DNA of 64,000 nucleotides, taken from Smallanthus sonchifolius. Its lineage: Eukaryota > Streptophyta > Magnoliopsida > Asterales > Asteraceae. Position 1 is the stretch's first letter; each line of letters begins with the position of its first letter. The stretch lies in contig CM042021.1 of NCBI GenBank assembly GCA_023525975.1, positions 106,623,501-106,687,500 on the forward strand. Reading direction: 5' to 3'. This document shows, in pieces, positions 46,483-58,163 of this stretch. The notes beneath the pieces are model-generated. The model worked only from the letters and a program-made list of their open reading frames with translations, did not search any database and was not told the origin of the DNA. The position numbers and the translations under genes are program-made.

Positions 46483-46760
46483 TTTTTATGAAAGATATGG
46501 AGAGTTTTAGTATTCGTATGATGGATTGATTGCTCAGAACACAAGTGTATTGTAAATCACTAATAACTGTGGCCACAATGAAATTAATCATTTACGCCAC
46601 TTTCAGTGCTCTACTTATCCTTCTATCATGTTCCCACTAAATACTCATACATTTTCCTTTTACCCTTAACATCAGGCTATCTTGACTGGCATCTCTGCTG
46701 GTATTCTTACAGTCCCTTAACCCTAGATATTTGGGCAAGTATCTAAATCTCTTAAACTAT

Positions 46761-46775
46761 AGCTCTGATACCAAC
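46761..46775 (-). other. primer-binding site of the old Gypsy element
   Basis: The minus strand reads GTTGGTATCAGAGCT beside the LTR, matching the initiator methionine tRNA complement. Confidence 0.85.
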
Positions 46776-46776
46776 T

Positions 46777-48576
46777 TGTAACACCCCACAACCCGGATCC
46801 CCCGAGATGCCAGTCACTTGTCGGATTTACTCATGAACATATAGTAATCATAAATCATACACAGCGGAAGACTTTAAACATATTGCTTTATTTCATATTC
46901 TAAAGAAAGTACAACATTAAACTATGCCAGTCTTCAAAGAGATTGATGCCAGATAGCCTGTCGATAATGCCTTCTAGTTTAGCCCCTTGCCTTTACTGCT
47001 CGAGGCTACATCCTTACCGGACACACATGCTTAAACACGGGTCAGCTTACGCTGTTGAGTTCTAATTTTTAATCAAAGTTTCTTTGATCCGTAGAAATGG
47101 TTTGTATATGACACGTTTCAAAACATTACCCTTACATTGCACATAAGCCTTTCCCAAACATAACATTTATTCTTGCACAACTTACATTAAGTGGTCGTCA
47201 CCACTTACCATTACCTTTATAAAGGGTCCCCGTTACATACCACAAAGGAATGTAACGGTCCGCATTCAATTCGTCCCTTTTCGGAGATATAGTAATCACT
47301 GCATATAAGTTGCAAGATATTATGTGGATTTGGCCATACATGGCAAAACATTCCTTTACAAACCATCACGGTCAAAACATTTTTTCTATGTCAATGCAAT
47401 CACTGCCAATGACATATTTCATTATCACTTATCATGGTAAACCAAGACAAGTCTTAAAACATTTACGTGTCAAAACCATTTTTTTTTCATAACCTTTGCA
47501 ATATGAAATCATGCCAAAAGGCAAGTTTCCTTTCAAACCATTCCTTTCAAAACTAGTCCTTATCTTAAATCCTCGTAACGGTTTCTCCATAATATATCAA
47601 AGAAGTTTATATAAAGGGTGTAACAGCGGTCTACCCACCACCCCTTTGATATTTCATGAATTCTCTGTTACTTGGTTTTAAGGTTTAGACAATGTTTATG
47701 ACCATTTTCTCTTGCAACATCATGGATACCAACCCAAAGCATTTAAATCAAGGACACATAGTATCTATGTAAAGCATTTCATTTCATGTGCATCATGCCC
47801 AAAACATTTAAAAATGTTTAAAAGGGGCATCATAGAACTAACCTCTAACTTCTTTTCTGTTTAGATAACTTTAACTTTTGCTAATGTAAATAGCACAATA
47901 GCTCAGATCAGGGTCCTAAGCCATTATAACATCACTTAATCACAAGTTATTAGGTTAGTGGAAATAACCAAGTCATTAGGAACTAGTCGGAACCTTACCT
48001 CAGAACTATCTACTGCGTATTGGGGTCGAAAGGCTGGAAACCAGACTTCTCTACGCGAACCGTGGCTCGGGAATCGATCAATCAAAGCTTGACTATGTGT
48101 TTTTTAGTGTGTGATATTGTGTGTTAATGCATAAAACTGAAATCCTGACCTTTCTATTTATAGGCCAACATCGGGTCCGTAGCGGACCGCTAAGACCTAT
48201 GGTGACGGTCCGCTAAGAGTTCTGACAGTTTAACCTTTGCTTAGTGGCCAAGTAACGGACCGCTAAACCAAGTTGTGGCGGACCGCTAAGGGGAATTGCG
48301 GCTAACGATGCGCTATGGTCTGTATAACGGTCCGCTATAGGGTTTCCATGCGTCCGCTAGTCAGTTGACGCGTGGCAGCTCATCATTGCTGCCTTCCTCA
48401 CCACGTGGCGGACCGCTAAGGCAAGCGGTAACGGTCCGCTACGCCTGCCTTTTCAGAAATTTTCATTTTCAGTCCCTGAGGTTTAATCTAATAACATTCT
48501 AACCCTTTGGGTTTTATTTAATGACTATTTTAGTCCCTCTACTTATATTTTTTTTTGCAAGAATTAGGGTGTTACA
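46777..48576 (-). repeat. 5' LTR of the old Gypsy element, complete
   Basis: 1,800 bp, ends TGTAACACCCC…GGTGTTACA. The stem-loop described separately is at 47594-47652 and the GGWCCGCTA motif cluster at about 48178-48445, near the element's promoter-proximal (U3) side. Confidence 0.85.
48178..48445. promoter_or_regulatory. cluster of CGGACCGCTA / CGGTCCGCTA motifs
   Basis: At least seven exact CGGWCCGCTA copies plus a CGTCCGCTA lie in about 270 bp, all in the same direction. They are within the U3 side of the LTR, where transcription factors usually bind. Each core CGGWCCG is itself palindromic. Confidence 0.5.
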
Positions 48577-48581
48577 TGTAA

Positions 48582-49190
48582 ACTCCCCTTAATTCGTTAA
48601 AAAAAGTTAGTAACCTTTGAAAGAGTTACGACACAAATTTAACCAACACCAAAGACAAATTTTGTTCAAAATATGATAAATCAAATATTAAACAGAGAAA
48701 AATCCCTTTGTCGGTGACTTCATATTGGCCCGACATTGGTTTTCAAGGTTAAGTAAATATATGTTTATAAATATGTTTTGTTATATATGGTATAGGTTAC
48801 GGTTTTATGTTTTAGACACAAACGGTTACGGGTCGGGTACAGGTAAATACCCGTCAGAAGCATAGGAACCCGTCAAACCCCCGTAAGTTTTTGAAATCCC
48901 TGGTCTATCACCAATAAAGATTTGAAGATCTAACATTCAAAATAGTCTAAAATTTTCAAATATAAAGAAGATGAGATAACCTAACTCAATAAATATATAC
49001 ATTCATCATAATTTGAAAAGCAGAGCCACTTTGGCTTACGATCACGATTCGAAAGCATAAGGCAATCATATGTTTATTCTAATGTTAAATAAAGAACATA
49101 AATAAATCAATATCAATGTTAATGAGATGACCTTATAATATTAAAACCTAGAATATTTAAGTTGACTAATTATTAGTGTTTTTTTTATTG
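48582..49190. other. host spacer between transposons
   Basis: AT-rich; no gene recognised. Confidence 0.6.
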
Positions 49191-49210
49191 TTAGTGTTAG
49201 TGTTTTAGTT

Positions 49211-49336
49211 GTTAGTGTTTTTTAAAAGGTTTTGATTAACTGCTAGAATATTTAAGTTGACTAACAGTTAGCTTATTTAATTGTTAGTGTTTTTTAAAAG
49301 GTTTTGATTAAATGCTAGAATATTTAAGTTGACTAA
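49211..49336. repeat. 72-bp tandem repeat interrupted by a transposon
   Basis: Units begin GTTAGTGTTTTTTAAAAGG at 49211 and 49283. A third begins at 53216, immediately beyond the PIF/Harbinger insertion, so that element landed inside the array. Confidence 0.85.
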
Positions 49337-49763
49337 GAGCACCTTCAACGATGGACGAGAAAGACTCAATTAAACTCGTCATATTGGTTGACATATCAGA
49401 TTATCATTTATTTTTTAAAAACTCTTTTTTTTACTTTAACACTGTATCCATTTTCAAACACTTCTATATTTTCAAATCATCATCTACTTTTACATTTATT
49501 TTCTATATACCAAAAAACTTATTTATTAGAATCTTATTTTTTATGTTTCGTATTATTTAAAATAATATAATATTCCAAAAAATAAAAATAAGCTAAAAAT
49601 TAAAAATTACATAAATAAAAATTAAAAATTCAATAAACTAAAAATTAAAAATTACATAACCTAAAAATTAAAAATTACATAAACTAAAAATTAGAAATAA
49701 CATACACTAAAAATTAAAATATACAAAAACTAAAAGTTAAATATGCTCGATTGAATCAAACGA

Positions 49764-52316
49764 TGTAACATCCCTAAAACAAAATAGCTAATGGGTCGGG
49801 TTAATGGGTAACCGAAGTTCTAATAAATGTCATGGTTAGCGTGGATCGTTGAGTAAAGTTGGACCAACGAGAGTTAGAAGACACGATTAATCGAGCATTG
49901 AACAATTCGAGACCGTAAAGCGTGAAATGGAACTAGAGGGACCCAGATGTAAACCTTAGAGGTTTAAAAAGGAATTTTGAGGAAAACCCTAGGCCATTCG
50001 GCCTAGGTGGGTTAGAAAACGACAGAGGCAAGAAGGGAAGGGGAGAATCCGGCGACGGGGAGGTGGCTACTACGGCGGTGTCGATCGGAAGGACTTCGTT
50101 GCACGATAAGGTAAACTCCATTCTAACCTATTTTCCTTTTTGTATTGCTTCCGGTTTGCGCATGGAATACCGTTTAGGGTTGGGAGTTTCATGGTGGCGA
50201 GTAGCGACGAGGTGAGAGGGAGGACGACGACATTGGTGACTGGCTTGATGGCCGCCTCGAGTGTGGCAGGAGAATACGTGAGGGGTGGCGGTGCTCGGTG
50301 ACACTTCACGGCTGAGCAAGGGAGACCACGGGTGGTGCGCTATGGTTGTGGATCGGAGAATAAGACAGGGGGCTGCAACAGAGGTGGCTCGGTGGTGGCG
50401 CAGGGCAGAGGACGACAGGAGGGTGTTACACATTAGGATGAGGAAGACGATGGTCGTACGTGGTGGTGATGCGGGAGTGGCGTTACACGGTGGGGGAGAC
50501 GAGATGGAGGTAGACGACGGCAAGAGGCCGGCTAGGGTTTCCCCTTCGTGCATGGGTCGCATGCGAGCGGGAAAACCGGCTCGTGCATGTGCGTGTGTGA
50601 GGGACTAGGGTTTGCATGGTCTTGAACGTGCATGAATGGGATAAGCTCAGTTCAGGTGTACGGATTTCTGTACGGTTCTAGGGCGATCCGGTTCGATAAA
50701 CGTGGGGAACTCGGGTTTCATGGAGTCATGTTGACGAGTGGATACGATCGGGTGTCGGGATCTTATTTTATGTAATTGTTATCCGACGTATGCTTTAAAC
50801 GTGTCTGATCATGTGATCGTGCGTATGACAAGTTCGGGTTTCGAGAGTGTACGGGCGGACTTGCTGAGCAACGGTTTGGATCTTCGTAGCTGGTGAGTTT
50901 CTAATCCCCTCTTTTAAATGTTTTATATGTTTTTGGGGTTATCGTACATGCCTATGAGACAAGTTTGTTTTATTAAAAATATTAAGAGTTTTGGGTTCTA
51001 ACCGGAGGTGTTTATGAATTAAAACATTCATTAATGAGTTAGAGGGCCTATAGGGGTGTCTATAAGATTATGTGAGGTAGGGGTGAAACAGTTGTTGACA
51101 TGTGTCGTGTTAAGGGTTAGTCGGGGTATGAGTTAGCTATTGATAGGTTTAAGCAGGATGTGTTATCCGGACCAAGGGTGTGCAGTGCACGCTTAGCTAA
51201 TGGGTCGTGTAAATGCTTGTATGATGTCATGTATTATGAGTTAGTCGGGGTTAGTCGATATATAAGCTAAACGCTTATGATTATGTATAGGATGTGTTGT
51301 CCTAGTTCTTTGTGTGGGGTGCAGGTGTAGTTAATGAGTCACGTGAATGAAATGTGATATTGTTATGTGTTATGTGTTTGTGTTTGTGTTTGCATCGTTG
51401 TCCTTGTGGCACGACAAACATGTGTGTTTGCATTGTCGTTTTTGTGACACGGCAAACGAGATTGTGAAGGACGAAGTCCTTCGGGAAGTCACCAAAGGTG
51501 ACAATAATGAGCAGGTTAATGATGAGCTCGAGGTGTGTCGAACGCCCTGACGAGGGTGCAGTGATGTGATATGTGTTTGTGTGCATATATATGTGTGTTA
51601 AATTGCATACAAGTGTTGAGTTATATATACTATGTATGAGATGAAATTGATGTGGTGAGTAGACGTTTTTAATATGGTGTGTAGAGTCTGATTGACCGTT
51701 GTGTCGGGATGAGGACATTGTGTTGCAACTGTTGTGTTAGTTAATTTGTGAGAGTCTTGGTTAGGGCTGGTTAAGTCGGTGTCTAGAGGTTGGTTGAGAT
51801 AACTAGTGTTTGGTTAATATGTGTGGTAAACTTTGAGTTATCAGAGTGGTAAGCTCGATCCCTGTCGGAGAGACTTACTATGTTAAATGGCGGGATGAGC
51901 CTGGGGTGGTGAATCTTTTGGGATATCATAAGATAACATGGGTTATCTATATGATGATAATTTATAAAACTATTTTATAAGGACCGGAGGGTCTGGAGTG
52001 AAGATAAATACTTTTTTGACGAGTTGTTTTTATTTAAATTAAACTATTAGAACTCACTCAGCGTAGCTGATTTTGTGTGTATGTTAGATTGTGTTGCAGG
52101 TGATCTTTGGGGTCGACGTATATTGGCTTGGGAGCGGTGCTACTCGGATGTGGTGCAGGCATTCGTGAGGTAAAGTTAATAACGATGATGACTTTAACGT
52201 GTAATAAGTATTTGAGAAAGACTTCCGCTGTAGTTTTGATTTAATAAAATAAGTTCTTTAAAGAGGATACCCAGTGATGAGAACTAACTTTAGGGAGCCC
52301 GGTTTGGGGCCTTACA
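49764..52316 (+). mobile_element. solo LTR, Gypsy type
   Basis: 2,553 bp from TGTAACATCCC to TTTGGGGCCTTACA. Flanks AACGA (49759-49763) and AACGC (52317-52321) match at four of five. No internal region is present, as expected after recombination between two LTRs. A related, inverted copy lies at 37487-40010. The open frames near 50128-50608 and 51302-51718 show no protein similarity and are chance. Confidence 0.72.
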
Positions 52317-52779
52317 AACGCGCAGTTTGAATCCCAAGAGCGCTCGTCTTCGCATGGATCATGGTTTCTGAAACGCTCGTCATTTGTTTCATCGTCTACG
52401 GATTTAGGTATGTACTCCTCTCCGGGGTCAGTGACGTACCCCTCTTCTGAATTGGGCACATACCCCTCCTTTGAATTGGACACATACCCATCATCTGAAT
52501 TGAGGACGTATCTGAGTTGGGTACGTATTCCTCTCCAAGGTCAGTGACGTACCCCACCTCTGAATTGGGGACGTACCCTTACTCTGAATTGGGGACGTGC
52601 CCCTCATCTGAATTGGGGACGTGCTCGTCCCCAATTCGTAGTTGGCCAAAGACCTGATCGAATGCCCAATTTCATTCTTCATCCGTCCATGTCAATGGTT
52701 AATCAGCGGGAGGGTTTGCAGGCTTTACATGTTCTACCGGAGACGAAGAATTTGTTGAAAATGGATACCCTCCACCCAT
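52317..52779 (-). pseudogene. decayed frame with 8-residue repeats in PIF/Harbinger element
   Basis: Starts MGGGYPFSTNSSSPVEHVKP (52779) and is stopped after about 26 codons. Further left a SANT-like scrap (LTWTDEE) and then repeats of about 24 bp encode VPNSDEGY-like octapeptides (about 52390-52630). The frame 52483-52317 ends CEDERSWDSNCAF at the LTR junction. It is probably the ORF1 relative of the Myb-like protein found at 32271-33602, but it is too degraded to be sure. Confidence 0.4.
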
Positions 52780-53389
52780 ATTTGAGAAGTGAAAATTGAA
52801 GACAGTGAATGGAATTAATACATTTTGGTTTTTATAGGGTATTTTTACTATTCGTTAGAAACTAGCCGTTACAATAAATTAATATTTAAAATCTAAATTT
52901 ATAAATAATAATTTAAAATTAAATCATTTTCTAATTAAAAAAACCGTTTTTAATTATAAAATAAAAATTTAAAATTAAATCATTTTATAAATAATCGTAT
53001 TTTTTTAAAAGATTATAATATAATATATATTAGATATATCATATGGCATATTAGAAAAAAAGTAGAAATGCAATTGAATGGAGGGGACCCACGTGCAGTC
53101 ATCCACCTTCATCCGGATTTTCGGATCCACACCAACCGAACGACTACTCCAACGCCGCACGTCGTCCGCTTCTCGTCCGGTTAGCATCCAAACGCAGCGT
53201 TGGAGCTGCTCTAACTGTTAGTGTTTTTTAAAAGGTTTTGACCTTTTATTAAGTTTGTGTGATGTATAATCCATGCATGAACAACATTAACATGATCACG
53301 TTTTTTTTATTTTAATTAACTTGTATGTATGTATGTATATGTAGTAAGTTGTATGTATGTGTATGCATCAGCTGTTTTACGTATAAATT

Positions 53390-54289
53390 GACCTAAAAAC
53401 CATGGATTTAGCCACATGGGAGTTAAACAAACGATTTGGACGTAAAAAGTTTCGATCTTGGATCAAAATAGTACTGATCTGAGTTTGTTCATGTGGCGAT
53501 ACTATTTCATTGGGCGACACTAGTCGCGGATTAAGTGAAGAAGACAGTGACACTAAGGTGGCGACACTGAAGGGACAACACTAAGTGCACAACGAAAGTT
53601 GTGGCGACACTGTCAGACAACACTAGTCATGCGACACTAGTTTCGGAAACACTAGTGAAATTGATAGATTTCGCGTTTTGAATTTTATGCAGAACGTTTA
53701 GCACACGACGCCTAGACTTTCAGTATAGGAATTAATTACCGATAACCAGGTGAGTTCTAGATCCCCTTTCATGCATACTTTTGGGATGGTGTGCATGTTG
53801 TGTAGTGTTTTTTATAATTGTGTGTTAATAAAAAAACGAAGGAAGGGTTTACTATAATTGTGTGTTAGTAAACGGAAGTGATGGAAAGTTTTGAAGAAAG
53901 ATAAAGTGAGACAAACAAATATTTTTATGTAATAACGATGTTTTATGAAAGTTTAGCGAAAGTTAAAGAATGTTTTAATAAAAGTAAGAAGGTGAAAGTT
54001 TTTATAAGTCTATATATTGTCTACATCTGAGAAATGGAAAGGAAGGGTTCCTTCGGGAACAGATGTTACTTCATGATAGGAGTCTTGGGAATTCGGTACG
54101 GTCCTCGTGACTAGGCCTATCCCGTGCCTTATGATAGCGTCATGGCCCGAGTTCATGACTGTCAAAAGATAACATAGACGATGACTTTGTGGCCAGTCAC
54201 TGGACGCGGTTGTAGAATTGTTCTTCGTGACTAGGAATGACGACGATCATTAGTAGGGTAAGCGCATCCATAAGTGTGTAAAGGGTCTT
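53390..54289 (+). mobile_element. truncated LTR, left part
   Basis: Similar to the LTR at 2102-6522 (for example TTCATGTGGCGAYACT near 53508 and the AGGTGAGTTCTAGATCC-type phrase near 53750). Its start is missing. It is interrupted at 54290 by the gag-only Gypsy element and resumes at 63260. Confidence 0.6.
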
Positions 54290-57168
54290 TGTCACACCCC
54301 GACCGATGGCGGAATCATCGAGGCGGACAATGTGATGATTGTTCAAAAGCACATGATAGCTAAAGGTTGCATAATTCATTAATTTAATTTAAAGACAACA
54401 AGATCCAAATACAATACATTCCAAATAACCTAGTCTAGTTCAAAACATTGATTTATTTAACTAGGTCCATAGTCCTTAAGTGGAGAAACCTTCGGCAAGT
54501 AGTCACATATCCAAACCTGAAACATTATTTAAATCAAGTGTCAACTAAAAAGTTGGTGAGTACATAGGTTTAGTAAAATCCAGTAAATAGTAGTGTAAAT
54601 AGTTTTGCAACTCATTGTTTATATTGTTAAACATAGTATATGATGTAACATTTATTTAATCACAATTCAAACCGAGTTTGACGCGCTTGAACAGAGCACA
54701 ACAGCTAAGTCCGGTATGCTTGAATATAGTTACCCACTATATCCGGTATGATTGAATATAACACGCGGTTATATCCGAGTATGCAGTAATAAACACCTTA
54801 ACCGGGTGGGCTGGTCAGGCACAATAGATCTATCAATATTACAGTCGGTTGTCTTGTGTTTAAATGTATGTACATCCAAAGAATAAGCATATAGTCTCAT
54901 GTATAACACATATAAACAATGTGAGTAGCATGTATAATGTTTCACCCCAAAACGTATAAAAATGTAAAATAGGGGCTATGTAACTCACCTGGCTAGCGGA
55001 TGTTTTTAAATCCACAAGTGCGGGTGATAATGATGTTGAAAACTAAGCACGATGAAATCCTATGTAGATAAATACGTATTATTGTATGTTTGTATGTGCG
55101 TATTCGTATTTAAATGTATATCGGTTTTATAATAATATTCCTTAATATTTATTTATAAAATATGGTAGGAATATAATAATGGTTTTGTAAAACTTTAACT
55201 TAAAAATATATATATATATTGTTTTAAACAAGTATTCATTATATTTAATGTATTTATAAATAATAATAACAAATAAAAGAAAATTCTTTATTTGACTAAT
55301 CATGTTATATAGTTTAAAATTTGTTTTAACAAGTTTATTAAAAATATTGCAAGATTTATAAAAATGAGACCTTTTACATATTAAATGTATTTTAATAAGT
55401 TTATAAACATGTTACAAGATTTATAAAAATATAGGACATTTTACATATATAAAAATGTGTTTAAACAAGTTTATAAAAATGTTGTAAGTTTTATAAAAAT
55501 ATTGGACATTTTATATATAAAATGTGTTTGAATAAGTTTATAAAAATATTATAAGATTTAAAAAAATTGGAATAGTTTATAGATAAAAAGATTGTTTAAT
55601 AGATTTCAAAATAAACGAACGATCAAACCGACTCGTTTTAGTCTTTAGTGTATAAAAATAATATTAAAATAAGTTAAGATAATTAAATAAAATAAAAAAA
55701 AACGAAAATAGGAGCAAAATGGGGTTGGGCCGTAGGCCACCCGGATCGAACCCGCGACCTGATACACAAACACACACACACGCATAACCAGCCGGGCTAC
55801 TGCCCATCGCTGGTTATGTGTGTGTCGTTTAATTGATATACACGCAACCCGTGTTGGTCGCTGGTCCTCGGCAATCCGGCAACCGCGTCCGAGGACTTGA
55901 GTTTGCTCGGTAATCCTCGAGCGATTGCCGAGATTTCGTCGGGGATTGATTACCTGACGATGACAGAAGCTAATGGACCCGAAATGAGGCTCAAACTTGG
56001 TCGCGAAGTGTCCGGTCGGCAAGGCTTTGGAACTCGAAAATGTCACAAGTGGGAATCGACTTCTGGATGGAATTAAACTTCGAAACTTTGGTCACAGCTT
56101 CTTTCAGGGACGACGAATGCGATGGTAGTCTCAATTTAGAGTGAGAATGTGTGGACGGAGGGTAACGAGTTCGAGCAGGGTCGACAATGGCTATTTATGG
56201 CCGGGCCTGATTCTTATGCTCGAACGTGCAATTGGACACGTCCCGACATAAGTCTGGACGAGGCGAAGCTAACCCGACATTCGACAGGCGTGGAGGTGGC
56301 CTGTCGGGCACGAATTCGGATGTGGTAACTCGGCCACCAACAGGATCGGATGATCCTTATGTTGGGGGAACAAATTGGTTGAGGGTTCTGGTTCGCGTGG
56401 GGGAGACGAAGCCAGAGGTGCTTTTGTCGGGCGTTGAGGTGCAGGGAACAACCCTGTCGGGCGTTCGCCGGAGAAAAGCTCGGACCGCCGGACAAAGGGG
56501 GAAGAGGTGACCGGATAATCGATTTGTGTTTTTACAGATTTAGTCCCTGGAGTTTGGTTTGATACGGAATAGCCCTTAAATTAAATACCGGATGAATCCC
56601 TGTGGTTTCATTTGACCAGAAACAGCCCCTCAACGATTTTAAATTTTAAATCCTTTTAGTTTGGTTAATTACAATATAACCCCTGAACTTTTATTTAAAT
56701 AATTAATTAGATTTCTTTTTCAATTTCAATTAATTTATTTTATACTTATATATTTTATAAATCCACTTTCTTTAATAAAACTAATCTTTTTAAATAATTA
56801 TCTTTTTGAAATAATGCATTAAATTATTTATTTAAATCATTAAGTTTATTTAACTTAAATTCTTTTAAACTAAAATGAAATTTAAGTTTATAAAATTTAT
56901 AAAACTTATGTTTTTATTTAAAAATCCATCTTTTTAAATGGTTAATTTAATAAAATTGAAAACCATCGATTTATTTATATAAATTATTTAATTTAATAAC
57001 ATAATTTACATAGTTTATAACCTTAAAATATTTTTAAAATTTACTTTAAAAATACATAAATTGTACGCCAATTTGTATAAATTTGATTAAATATACGTGT
57101 ATATGATTTGAAATAGAATGTTAATATTTATGTGACAATTATTACAACAAAAATTTTGAAAGGTCACA
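54290..57168 (-). repeat. 3' LTR of the gag-only Gypsy element
   Basis: TGTCACACCCCGACC…TTGAAAGGTCACA. The polypurine tract lies just right of it (minus strand CTTGGGGAGAC, about 57169-57179). Confidence 0.95.
55743..55806 (-). promoter_or_regulatory. tRNA-like RNA polymerase III boxes in the 3' LTR
   Basis: Minus strand shows TAGCCCGGCTGG (55799-55788, box A like) and GGGTTCGATCC (55753-55743, perfect box B). Between them is a GT dinucleotide tract. Confidence 0.5.
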
Positions 57169-57530
57169 GTCTCCCCAAGTTGAAGGAATTTCGTCCCGAA
57201 ATTCGATTAGCGAAGGTTATAGAAGCGGGAAAGAGATGTCAAAAGGTTTAGGATGGAATTACTTCACAAGAGAAATATTCAGCGGGGAAATATCGTATGA
57301 TAACGGATGACGATGCTAATTCGAGTCGAGTTTTCAACTAATTGCTCTAATAGTATAAGGAGATTTATGCATACCATTGCTCATACAACGCATGAATGTA
57401 ACTACTAGAACCCAGATTTAACAATATTGGTGCCAATCACTTTGTGACATGGCATTTTCCTTTAAAACTCCACCCCACGGGTGTTCATATTTTCAAATTT
57501 TGCAAAAAAAAACATTTTCTAAAATCCGGT

Positions 57531-57912
57531 CCTCCTCTTAGTACTTATGCACGGTTTATACTCGTTATATCAAATGGGTTTATGTATAGGGTGTACCAGC
57601 GGCTAACCCACCACCCCTTTGATATACTGGGGATCCCCCGTGCATAATTACTAGGATTTAGATCATTTTAATCAAATCACCTTTCTCAATTGAAAATTGT
57701 ACAATGAAATGCGTGCAATTTATAAATGTTATCACGTCTATGAGTGGTTTCATAGCACAAATATGTCTAACAATTCAAGAACCGATCCTCTTCCTAGTAC
57801 TTATGCATGGTTTATACTCGTTATATCAAGTGGGTTTATGTATAGGGTGTACCAGCGGCTAACCCACCACCCCTTTGATATACCGGGGATTCCCCGTGCA
57901 TAATTACTAGGA
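57531..57912. repeat. duplicated segment with conserved stem-loop
   Basis: About 130 bp is repeated (57531-57659 and 57786-57912). Each copy contains arms TATATCAAA or TATATCAAG and TTTGATATA around GGGTGTACCAGCGGCTAACC and CACCACCCC. Stem-loops are at 57566-57626 and 57822-57882. Confidence 0.85.
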
Positions 57913-58163
57913 TTTAGAACTTCAACAATTCAAGTAGACTTTAACAGAGCTAGCAAGTTGTATGACTAAATTTAAACATAATAGATTTGTTTCGCGAAAG
58001 TATAGGAATGAGATGAATGGTGAAAGCATAGCTGTTATATGCCATCACGGATTATAGAATTTATAGCAATGGATTTCCCATCCGCTATTACTATGATATA
58101 CAAGTTATCAAAATTGGTTGGTTGTTTAGCAAATAGATGGCTAAGAGCAAGAGACACAATTTT
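57913..58163. other. untranslated internal region of the gag-only element
   Basis: No coding similarity; occupies the place where pol would be. Confidence 0.6.

Larger units (their letters stand above)
36187..48576 (-). mobile_element. old Gypsy LTR retrotransposon filled with later insertions
   Basis: The right LTR (46777-48576) and a partial left LTR (36187-37233) are clear copies. Flanks CGTAA (36182-36186) and TGTAA (48577-48581) match at four of five bases. Orientation is minus: primer site at 46761-46775, gag at 46482-45469, and a reverse transcriptase fragment at 37486-37234 next to the left LTR. Between reverse transcriptase and gag lies about 8 kb of other Gypsy material (37487 to about 45460). 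Confidence 0.68.
49337..53211. mobile_element. PIF/Harbinger-like non-autonomous element, split by a solo LTR
   Basis: Ends GAGCACCTTCAACGATGG and, inverted, GAGCAGCTCCAACGCTGC are imperfect terminal repeats (about 14 of 18). The TAA trinucleotide flanks both sides (49334-49336 and 53212-53214), the hallmark of PIF/Harbinger. Without the LTR it is about 1.3 kb. The left part has five copies of a TAAAAATTAAAAATTACATA phrase (about 49590-49735). The right part carries a decayed reading frame (52317-52779). There is no transposase. Confidence 0.82.

Noticed and set aside
50128..50608. Opposed ORFs of 107-144 codons
   Set aside because: Low-complexity LTR sequence with no recognisable protein motif.
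55743..55806. True tRNA gene
   Set aside because: Box A and box B are present but the acceptor and anticodon stems do not pair; it is only tRNA-like.
55645..56510. ORFs repeated at 61734-62719
   Set aside because: They fall in the two LTR copies, so their duplication reflects the LTR, not a gene family; no domains were seen.
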